This document shows, in pieces, positions 57,312 to 64,000 of a stretch of DNA of 64,000 nucleotides. Numbering within the stretch: the first letter of the stretch is position 1; the number at the start of each line of letters is the position of its first letter. The translations under genes and the position numbers were made by a program. The stretch is from CAIQIA01 sp945861105. GTDB lineage: Bacteria > Cyanobacteriota > Cyanobacteriia > PCC-6307 > Cyanobiaceae. The DNA lies in assembly GCA_947488815.1 (NCBI GenBank), contig CANLCC010000006.1:1-64000 (forward strand), read 5' to 3'. The notes under the pieces are model-generated. The model worked only from the letters and a program-made list of their open reading frames with translations. It had not been told where the DNA came from and made no database searches.

Positions 57312-58365
57312 CCTGGCCACGGGCATCGGTCGTGCCCTGCAGCGTGCCGGCCCGGGTCAGCTGCCGCATGCTGCTGCGGCGCAGCTCCACCGATCCATCG
57401 GCCTGGAGGGCGCCACTGCGCCAGTTCCAGACGCAGCGATCGGCCCGCAGCGATTCGTTCGGCTGGGTCAGCTGGCAACCCCGCCCGATGCGGATCTGCT
57501 GCTCGTTCTGACGCACTTCGACATCGGCGCCGGCAATCGCCAGCTGTCGCACCCTGGCCTGGGCAGGCTCGTCGCTGGTGATCCGCTTCTGCCGGTACCA
57601 CCAGCGACTGCGACCCGCCTGCAGGGTGGACTGCTCCGCAGGGTCGCTCATCGTCACCGGCGCCCGCAGGTCCAGCCACTCTTCGCGGGTGTTGCCCTCG
57701 AGGGCAGCGGCCGTGAGCTGCCGATCCGCACCACCCTGATCCCGCCGCTGCCGACCGTTGACCGGACCGGCAGCTGTGAGCTGGCCGCTGCCGGCGTTCC
57801 AGACCCCGTTCTGCACCGCTACATCCAGCGTGGGGGTTCCCCGTCCTGGGGGCGTCTGATCCCAGCTGCGCAACCGCGGCGCACCACTGAGCTCCAGGCG
57901 TTCCTCCGCGGTGTTGAAGCGAGCGGAGCCAGCGGTGAGGCGCTGGCGCCCCTCCTCAGCGACGGGGCTGCCGATGAGGTCGATGGTGTGGGCCGCGGGA
58001 CGCCAGACGGCCTGGTCGGCGCGGATCAGCAGCCGCCGCTGGTCCAGGGTGCGCAGGCTGACGCCCCCCTTGAGCTGCACCTGCTCCCCATCCCGGATCA
58101 CCACTCCCTGGTGGGCGCTGATGGCATAGGCAGGTTGTCCCTGGCGGAACAGACGGCCGCTGGGCTGTTCAACGGTGGCCTGCCGCTGGTCAAGGCTGTA
58201 GCGGGCCCGGGGACTGCGCAATTCCCACAGGCGACGACCCCCGGCGTCGTTCTGACTGAGGTCAAGCCGGCGGAACTGGAACGGCTGGGGCGGCACCGGG
58301 CGGGGCTCCTGGGGGATGCAGCCCGACAGCAGCAGGGCCAGTCCCCACGGCAGCAGCCGCTTCAA
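57193..58365 (-). CDS. LptC-like lipoprotein (long form)
   Basis: 390 residues from a TTG at 58365 that overlaps the metG stop (TTGA). Lipobox LLSGC with Cys16 as the lipidated residue. The chain carries many OstA/LptC-like beta repeats (RRLWELRSPRARYSLDQ, PAYAISAHQGVVI, LLIRADQAVW, LTAGSARFNTAEERLELSG) covering most of its length, twice the size of E. coli LptC (about 190). It probably links LptF/G to the LptA-like chain. The final ~40 residues are Pro-rich and overlap the opposite gene. Confidence 0.78.
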   Translation of the reverse strand: MKRLLPWGLALLLSGCIPQEPRPVPPQPFQFRRLDLSQNDAGGRRLWELRSPRARYSLDQRQATVEQPSGRLFRQGQPAYAISAHQGVVIRDGEQVQLKGGVSLRTLDQRRLLIRADQAVWRPAAHTIDLIGSPVAEEGRQRLTAGSARFNTAEERLELSGAPRLRSWDQTPPGRGTPTLDVAVQNGVWNAGSGQLTAAGPVNGRQRRDQGGADRQLTAAALEGNTREEWLDLRAPVTMSDPAEQSTLQAGRSRWWYRQKRITSDEPAQARVRQLAIAGADVEVRQNEQQIRIGRGCQLTQPNESLRADRCVWNWRSGALQADGSVELRRSSMRQLTRAGTLQGTTDARGQVTVAAPGQRVTTVLQVPPGRQRPQPPPPPSQPSPRAIAF

Positions 58366-59891
58366 AGGGGTTCCTCCAGCTCCAGCCGCTGCAGCAGCGG
58401 ATGCGGTTCGGCCAGGGGGCTCCCCGGCAGCAGTCCCCCCCAGCCCAGGGCCCCGTTCCAGTCGTCCAGGGGAGGGCAGCCCAGCTGGCCGAGCAGGTCG
58501 CTGCTGAAGTCGGGCAGCAGGGGAGCGAGCAGCACCCCCACCAGCCGGCCGGCCTCCAGCACCGCATACAGGTCAGCGGCAACCGCATCGCGGCGCTCCG
58601 GTGTCTTGATGGCCGTCCAGGGGGCGGTGTCGCTCAGGTAGGCGTTGGCCGCCGCCGCAAGCTCCAGGGCATCGGCGGCGGCACGATCAAAGGCCAGCTG
58701 GTCGTAATGGCCATCCACCGCGGCCACGGCCCGGGCCGCCTGGAGGGCCAGGGCATGGTCTGGCCCCGGCGTCAGAGCTGGGGTGGGCACCCCGTCAAAC
58801 CAGCGGCGGGCCATCGAGATGGTGCGGTTGAGCAGGTTGCCGATGGTGTTGGCGAGGTCGTTGTTGACCAGATCCAGGAGACGCTGCTGCTGGATGTCGC
58901 CATCGTCGCCGAAGCGGATGTCACGGAGCAGATACCAGCGCAGGGGAGTGCTGCCGCAGCGGGAAAGCACCCGTTCAGGATCCAGGGTGTTGCCGAGGGA
59001 TTTGCCCATCTTCTGACCCTCACGGGTGAGGAATCCATGGCCGAAGACGGCTTCGGGCGGATCGATGCCGGCCGACAGACACATCGCGGGCCAGTAGACG
59101 GCGTGAAACCGCAGGATGTCCTTGCCGATCACATGGAGCCGCGCTGGCCAGCCCCGGGCCAGGGCAACGCTCAGATCTGCGGGATCATCGGCTTCCAGCA
59201 GGGCTGTGATGTACCCCAGCAGGGCATCGAACCATACATAGAAGGTGTGCCCTCCATGGCCGGGCACCGGGATTCCCCAGGGCAGCTGCACGCGGGAGAT
59301 GGAGAAATCACGCAGACCACCGGCCACAAAATTCTCGACCTCGCGGCGCCTGGCCTCGGGGCGGATGAAGCCTGGCCGATTGATCAGGTCTTCAATGGCC
59401 GACTGATACCGCGAGAGGCGGAAAAACAGGTTGGTTTCATCACGCCATTCGAGGGGGCGCAGATGGATCGGGCAGTCACCGCCCTCAGGATCATCCTTGT
59501 ACTCCTCGCAGGCGACGCAGTACCAGCCGCGCTGCTGACCTTCGACGATGTCGCCGCTGGCCTCGACGCGACGGAAGAACTGCTCGACGATCGCCCGGTG
59601 ACGGGGGGCGGTGGTACGGATGAAGCGGTCGTGGCTGATGCCCCACTGCTGCCATGTGTCAGCGAACAGGGCACTGATGCGGTCGCAGTGCTGTTGCGGA
59701 GTGACGCCGGCCTGTTCGGCGGTGCGCTGAATCTTCTGGCCGTGCTCATCACAGCCGGTGACGAAGATCACGGGCTCGCCACGCAGTCGCCGATACCGGG
59801 CCAGGGTGTCCACGGCAAGCGTCGTGTAGACGCTGCCGATGTGGGGCCGATCGTTGACGTAGTAGAGGGGTGTGGTGAGTGTGAAGCCCAT
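58362..59891 (-). CDS. metG: Methionyl-tRNA synthetase
   Basis: 509 residues from the ATG at 59891; upstream open sequence belongs to the opposite gene. Class I synthetase with the HIGH-type HIGS (NDRPHIGSVYTT) and KMSKS-type motif as KMGKS (EGQKMGKSLGNTL). The connective peptide has one Cys pair (YCVACEEY) plus CPIH. Short form without the C-terminal tRNA-binding domain. It starts head-to-head with the FAD oxidoreductase. Confidence 0.96.
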   Translation of the reverse strand: MGFTLTTPLYYVNDRPHIGSVYTTLAVDTLARYRRLRGEPVIFVTGCDEHGQKIQRTAEQAGVTPQQHCDRISALFADTWQQWGISHDRFIRTTAPRHRAIVEQFFRRVEASGDIVEGQQRGWYCVACEEYKDDPEGGDCPIHLRPLEWRDETNLFFRLSRYQSAIEDLINRPGFIRPEARRREVENFVAGGLRDFSISRVQLPWGIPVPGHGGHTFYVWFDALLGYITALLEADDPADLSVALARGWPARLHVIGKDILRFHAVYWPAMCLSAGIDPPEAVFGHGFLTREGQKMGKSLGNTLDPERVLSRCGSTPLRWYLLRDIRFGDDGDIQQQRLLDLVNNDLANTIGNLLNRTISMARRWFDGVPTPALTPGPDHALALQAARAVAAVDGHYDQLAFDRAAADALELAAAANAYLSDTAPWTAIKTPERRDAVAADLYAVLEAGRLVGVLLAPLLPDFSSDLLGQLGCPPLDDWNGALGWGGLLPGSPLAEPHPLLQRLELEEPL

Positions 59892-59937
59892 CGTGCCGAT
59901 CCTACCCACGGCCCCAGGCTCCGATCGATCGCTGGCG

Positions 59938-61650
59938 GTGCCCCGGGAGCTGCATGTGCCCGTGCTGGTGCTCGGTGGCGGGACCGGTGGTGCCGGCGCC
60001 GCCCTCCAGTGCGCCCGCAGTGGCGTGGCCTGCCTGCTGGCCACCCCGGGGCCATGGCTGGGGGGAATGCTGTCGGCATCAGGGGTCTCGGCCCCGGATG
60101 GCAACGAACTGGCGGCCTGGCAGACCGGCCTGTGGGGAGCGCTGCTGAGGCAGCTGCGGCGTGACCTGCCGGAGGGTCTCGACCACAACTGGGTGAGCTG
60201 TTTCGGGTTCCGCCCCGCCGATGCTGAACGGGTGCTGCAGCGCTGGGTGGAGGCCGAACCACTGCTCGACTGGCGCCCAGGCCTGGTGCTTCGCGAGCTG
60301 GAGCAGCGGGGCTCAAGCTTCACCGCCGCGATTCTCGAGGGATCCGACGGCCTGCTGCGGATCCGCTTCGAGCTGCTGGTGGACGGCAGCGAACTGGGGG
60401 ATGCGCTGGCGGTGGGGGGAGTGCCCCATCGTCTGGGATGGGAGCCGCGGGAGCACTGGCAGGAACCCAGCGCTCCGCCGGCGGCGGACCTGCTCACCAA
60501 CCCGTTCTTCCAGCGGCAGCCGGTGCAGTCCCCCACCTGGGTGGTGCTGGCCCAGTGGCGACCTGGCACCCTGCCGATGGAGGGCGGCCCTCTGGCACCG
60601 CCCTTCGCGGCGGCGCTGGAGCGGCACCCGTTGGACCGGCTGCTGGCCTATGGCCGCCTCCCAGGGGATCTGGTGATGCTCAACTGGCCCCTGGACGGCA
60701 ACGACTGGCACGAGGATCCCGGAGCAGCCTTTTCGGCTGATCCGGCCCGACGGCAGGCCCAGCTGACGGGGATGCGAAGCCACAGTCTCGGGTTCCTTGA
60801 GGCCCTGGCCGCCATCAGCGATGGGGGCCTGGTGGCCGCGGATGCGTTTCCGGGGACCCCTGCCTGCCTGGCCCTGCAGCCGTACTGGCGGGAAAGCCGG
60901 CGCCTGCAGGGCCATGCCACCGTGCGGGAACAGGACCTGCTGCCCGGTCAGGAATCCGCCGAGCACCTCCGGACCGCCGTGGCGGTGGGCAACTACCCCA
61001 ATGACCATCACTATCCAGGCCCCGACTGGCCCCTGGCCGGCCGCAGCCGGCCCTGGGGTGGTCGCTGGAGCGGCGCCCCCTTCGTCATCCCGTTCGCGGC
61101 CCTGCACGGTCCCTCGATCGACAACCTGCTGATGGCGGACAAGGGCATCAGCGTCAGCCACATGGCCAATGGCGCCACCCGCCTGGGTCCGCTGATCCTC
61201 AACATCGGCCAGGCCGCCGGCCTGGCGGCGGCGCTGGCGGTGCACCGGCAGCAGCGACCCGCCGACCTGCCCGTGCGCCTGCTGCAGGATCAGCTCATCG
61301 GCGACCGTCGAGCGCCGGCGGCCGTGGTGCCCCTCCCGGAGCTGGCCTGGCACGACCCGGCCTGGCTGGACCAGCAACGCGGGGCCCTTGATGGCCTCGG
61401 TCGACGTCGCACTGGCGACGCGCCACCAACCGCGCCGGTGGAACCCGGTGAGGAGGCCATCAGCCTCGAGATCAACCTTGAGGCGGAAGGGCGTTGGTGG
61501 GGCTGGGATGGGCAGCGGCGCTGGCCGCTGATCACCCTCGAACCATCGGTGCGGGCGACCCTGCCGCGTTACCAGGGCCGGCGCGTCACCGTCCGCGGTC
61601 GGCCGAACCCCTGGGGGCCCTGGTGGCGGATCAACGGCGTCGAGCCCTGA
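59938..61650 (+). CDS. FAD-dependent oxidoreductase (FAD_oxidored family)
   Basis: 570 residues from the GTG at 59938, immediately before the Rossmann motif (VLVLGGGTGGAGAALQCARSG); GTGs at 59893 and 59872 are further options, and 59872 would overlap metG's start. Family features are PWLGGMLSASGVSAPDGNEL, the NWPLDGNDW segment and the C-terminal SHMANGATRLGP with GQAAGLAAALAV. Related proteins include flavin-dependent xanthan-lyase-like enzymes of unclear substrate. The reaction here is unknown. The 3' end overlaps the RNB gene by 20 bases. Confidence 0.85.
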   Translation: MPRELHVPVLVLGGGTGGAGAALQCARSGVACLLATPGPWLGGMLSASGVSAPDGNELAAWQTGLWGALLRQLRRDLPEGLDHNWVSCFGFRPADAERVLQRWVEAEPLLDWRPGLVLRELEQRGSSFTAAILEGSDGLLRIRFELLVDGSELGDALAVGGVPHRLGWEPREHWQEPSAPPAADLLTNPFFQRQPVQSPTWVVLAQWRPGTLPMEGGPLAPPFAAALERHPLDRLLAYGRLPGDLVMLNWPLDGNDWHEDPGAAFSADPARRQAQLTGMRSHSLGFLEALAAISDGGLVAADAFPGTPACLALQPYWRESRRLQGHATVREQDLLPGQESAEHLRTAVAVGNYPNDHHYPGPDWPLAGRSRPWGGRWSGAPFVIPFAALHGPSIDNLLMADKGISVSHMANGATRLGPLILNIGQAAGLAAALAVHRQQRPADLPVRLLQDQLIGDRRAPAAVVPLPELAWHDPAWLDQQRGALDGLGRRRTGDAPPTAPVEPGEEAISLEINLEAEGRWWGWDGQRRWPLITLEPSVRATLPRYQGRRVTVRGRPNPWGPWWRINGVEP

Positions 61651-63598
61651 GTTCGAGCCGGTCGTGGCGGCTGCTGACCGCCACCAGCGACAGCTGCAGC
61701 ACATCTCCGGGGGCCGCCCCGGATTCGACGTCGGCCGCCAGTTCCATGCCCCAGTCGTCGATGCGCACAAGACCCAGCCCATGGTCCTGACGCAACCAGC
61801 GCAGCAGCTGGCAGCGGACGGGAGCGGCCGGGGGTGAGACCTCCAGCCAGTGCTGCAGCGCCAGGCGCTGGTCCTCCCGGGACACCAGCTGCGCTTCCCG
61901 CGCCAGCCGGTCTGCCTGGTCGAGTTCCGGCAGCAGTTGGTCAGCCGTCAGGGGGGGGAGCGCCAGGGCACCGGTGGCGGCCAGCCATTGGCGATGGGCC
62001 AGCAGATCTCCGTAGCGACGGATCGGTGAGGTCCACTGGAGATAGGCCTCCAGGCCGAGGGATCGGTGGGGTCCAGGGCGTGGTTGCAGTCGGCTGCGGG
62101 CCAGGCCGAGACGCTGATGCGCCCAACGCACGGGCCCCTCAGGCAGGGCCAGCAGCTGTTCTGGAGAGAGGCTGCTGTGGCCGTCCTGGCAGCGGAAGGG
62201 CATGGCCACGTCAGCCTTCGCCGCCCAGGCGGCGGCGGCGGCGCCGGCGAGGATCATCGCTTCGGCCACCAGGGCGCGGGAGGGGCCCGGCTCGGTGATC
62301 ACCAGCTCGGGGCCAGCTTCGCCCCTGCGGATCCGCCCTTCGGGCTGGTCCATCGCCAGGGCACCGCAGCGCGTTCGCCAGTCCCGCCTCGTCCGCAGCA
62401 TTCCGTCGAGGCAGGCAAGATCTGGGTCCTCCGGCGGGGCCAGCTCGATCAGTTCATCGGCATCGGCATAGCTGAGGCTGTAGGCGACACGAATCCAGCT
62501 GCGGACCAGACGCGCCTGGCACAGATTGCCGTCTGCGTCGAGGGTCAGCGCCAGGCTCACCGCCGCCCGCCGCCCGCCGCTGGACAGGCTCAGGGGCCCC
62601 GCCCCCAGGACCAGGGGCAGCATCGGTTGGAGGCCACCGCTCAGGTAGAGCGTCGTGCCGCGGCGTCGGGCCTCGTCATCGATGGCACTGCCGGGGGTGA
62701 TGAGCCGATGGGGGTCGGCCACGTGCACCCAGATCACCGCAGTGCCGTCGTCGCAACGCTCGAGGGCCAGGGCGTCATCAATCTCCCGGGTGCCCGGATC
62801 ATCGATGCTGATGCTGTGCAGGCCAGTGAGATCGAGGCGCTCCCGATCACCGGGGTGCTCGCCATCGGCCCCACGGATCAGGGCCTCGGCCTCCTCCAGA
62901 CAGGCCTGCGGGAAGCCACCGGCCCAGACACTGCGTGACAGGGCCAGGGGCAGATCAGCCGCCCAGTGGCCGAGGTCCACGAGCAGGCTGCGCAGGGCCT
63001 GGGGGGATCCATCACAACGGGCCTGGCCAAGGGCATGCCGCAGATCGTCGGGGCAGTCGGCCCAGAGGGACAGGTCGTCCCCCTGACGGGTGAGATCGAC
63101 CAGCCGCCTGAGTTCCAGGGCCTCGCGGCTGCCCGAGGGGGCAGACCAGGCCTGCCTCTGGCGAACCGCCTGCAGGAAGTCATCACGCCCCTGCTGCCGA
63201 CGACGCTGCTGGCGTCGCTGCTGACGCATCCGCTTGAGCTCATCAGCGCGGCGGCTGGTGATGCCGTCGCGACGCAGGCGAAAGAGATCCTGCTGCCCCG
63301 CCAGGGCCAGCCAGAGACTGAGGCGTTGCTCTGGGGTGGGCTCACGGTGGAGCAGGTGAGCGAGTTGCAGGAGCGTCCAACTGGTGCCTGCCGGGGAGCG
63401 CTCCGCCCCCTGCCAGGCCATCGCCAGGAGGGTGGAGGCCATGGGCCCGCAGGTCAGCAGGGATTCCGGATCGGGAGGATGGTCAAGCAGCGGCCAGAGG
63501 TCCCGCAGGGGGACAAGACGATCCTGGCCACCACCATGGCCACCGCGGTCGCCGGCCTGGCGAAGGACGGCCTTCCCCCGCCGCACCTCTTCCACCAC
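61631..63598 (-). CDS. RNB-domain 3'-5' exoribonuclease (RNase II/R family)
   Basis: 655 residues from the GTG at 63598 (63601 is equivalent). Central RNB domain with the acidic catalytic cluster SIDDPGTREIDDALAL and the later TSPIRRYGDLLAHRQWL region; a small S1-like end. A long N-terminal helical region (about 60-140) is Arg/Gln-rich. Degrades RNA 3' to 5' with Mg2+. The open frame and protein-like residues (GDLVGLTP... RLAVVEEVRRGKAVLR) run upstream of 63598 without ATG/GTG/TTG, so the true start is unclear. Confidence 0.88.
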   Translation of the reverse strand: MVEEVRRGKAVLRQAGDRGGHGGGQDRLVPLRDLWPLLDHPPDPESLLTCGPMASTLLAMAWQGAERSPAGTSWTLLQLAHLLHREPTPEQRLSLWLALAGQQDLFRLRRDGITSRRADELKRMRQQRRQQRRRQQGRDDFLQAVRQRQAWSAPSGSREALELRRLVDLTRQGDDLSLWADCPDDLRHALGQARCDGSPQALRSLLVDLGHWAADLPLALSRSVWAGGFPQACLEEAEALIRGADGEHPGDRERLDLTGLHSISIDDPGTREIDDALALERCDDGTAVIWVHVADPHRLITPGSAIDDEARRRGTTLYLSGGLQPMLPLVLGAGPLSLSSGGRRAAVSLALTLDADGNLCQARLVRSWIRVAYSLSYADADELIELAPPEDPDLACLDGMLRTRRDWRTRCGALAMDQPEGRIRRGEAGPELVITEPGPSRALVAEAMILAGAAAAAWAAKADVAMPFRCQDGHSSLSPEQLLALPEGPVRWAHQRLGLARSRLQPRPGPHRSLGLEAYLQWTSPIRRYGDLLAHRQWLAATGALALPPLTADQLLPELDQADRLAREAQLVSREDQRLALQHWLEVSPPAAPVRCQLLRWLRQDHGLGLVRIDDWGMELAADVESGAAPGDVLQLSLVAVSSRHDRLELRARRR

Positions 63599-63696
63599 GG
63601 CAAGCCTCGGTGGTTGATCGGTGGGCGTGAGACCGACGAGATCCCCGGGGCGGGGTTCACTCGATCGGGATGGGGCGAGGTCGGCCAGGGGAGGCC

Positions 63697-63918
63697 TCAG
63701 CCTTCGGGATTCACGAAGGGCAGCAGAGCCATGATGCGCGCCCGTTTGACCGACAACGTCAGGTCACGCTGCTGCTTTGCGGTGAGGCCGGTCATGCGAC
63801 GAGGAAGAAGCTTGCCCCGTTCGGTGATGAATTTCTTGAGCAGATCAGTGTCCTTGTAATCAATCGGATCACCAGGCTTGATCGGAGAGAGGCGCTTTTT
63901 GAAGAACGAACTGGTCAT
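63697..63918 (-). CDS. rpsR: 30S ribosomal protein S18
   Basis: 73 residues. Signature TSSFFKKRLSPIKPGDPIDYKD, read in parts, with KFITERGKLLPRRMTGLTAKQQRDL and the NPEG end. S18 pairs with S6 on the 30S platform. In cyanobacteria rpmG usually precedes it on the same strand; the remaining 82 bases up to the window edge contain no L33 codons that I can see. The RNB gene follows 98 bases downstream. Confidence 0.97.
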   Translation of the reverse strand: MTSSFFKKRLSPIKPGDPIDYKDTDLLKKFITERGKLLPRRMTGLTAKQQRDLTLSVKRARIMALLPFVNPEG

Positions 63919-64000
63919 GGGAGCGGAACGACGACGGGGGCGATGGGGAGGCGTGGAGTCGGAGTCAGCCGATGTCGGACCTGACAGGGACGCAGGTGGT

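Noticed and set aside
58401..60164. 587-codon open frame opposite metG
   Set aside because: Shadow of metG; no motifs and it runs across the metG start and into the oxidoreductase in the wrong frame.
1..64000. CRISPR arrays, insertion sequences, prophage, rRNA operons
   Set aside because: No regularly spaced direct repeats, transposase or integrase motifs, phage genes or rRNA sequence were seen on either strand.

Overview
The window is a gene-dense, GC-rich piece of a cyanobacterial chromosome. Phycobilin, chlorophyll and carotenoid genes (pcyA, chlP, crtL), Calvin/OPP genes (class II F/SBPase glpX, rpe, gnd, pgl), glgC, and cyanobacteria/plastid-specific genes (sipA, pxcA, psb32, CCB-type cofactor assembly, ccsA) all sit together. 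The high GC, very short gaps, many 4-nt start/stop overlaps and gene order suggest a Synechococcus/Cyanobium-type alpha-cyanobacterium (inference; no rRNA is present to confirm it). I see no mobile element, prophage, CRISPR array or rRNA. There is one tRNA (Met, CAT). No stretch over 300 bases lacks a gene; long open frames opposite or across real genes are mostly GC-driven shadows.

Layout. 1-7.8 kb: end of an aminotransferase, tadA, a PLP decarboxylase with a small membrane protein, then a minus-strand block (bioY-lspA-FHA/PBP1A-DUF697 GTPase) with sipA beside it. 7.7-10.1 kb: a pair of M16 peptidases, divergent from pcyA. 10.3-13.9 kb: pcyA overlapping a DevB-DevC-DevA-type exporter. 13.9-17.6 kb: a 51-residue basic protein, a TolQ/TolR/TonB-like module with two TolR-like subunits, and a glycosyltransferase. 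17.7-22.6 kb: rpsB-tsf-uncharacterised gene-recG. 22.7-30.8 kb: two M15 peptidases, sir, glyS, crtL-chlP. 30.9-36.5 kb: typA, DUF309, LptA-LptB-LptF/G-like export genes, ccsA. 36.5-44.3 kb: central carbon genes (rpe, glpX, glgC, gnd, pgl), hemA, a CIA30 protein and its coupled partner. 44.3-51.6 kb: ilvD, upp, a pentapeptide protein, a COG0523 GTPase, purS-purQ-LD-carboxypeptidase, peroxiredoxin. 51.7-56.6 kb: a 96-residue conserved-looking protein, tRNA-Met, M23 peptidase, trmL, cobU, pxcA, psb32, TerB-like. 56.6-64 kb: CCB-type assembly factor, metG-LptC-like, FAD oxidoreductase, RNB exonuclease, rpsR.

Themes: envelope construction dominates (PBP1A with a phosphopeptide-binding domain, four predicted peptidoglycan peptidases, Lpt pieces, the Tol/Ton-like module, two transporters), beside photosynthetic cofactor and carbon metabolism. 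The most interesting candidate for an undescribed system is the Tol/Ton-like energising module at 14.2-16.6 kb. It has the motor and two TolR-like proteins plus a TonB/TolA-like transducer with no recognisable TonB/TolA C-terminal domain, and no receptor, TolB or Pal nearby.
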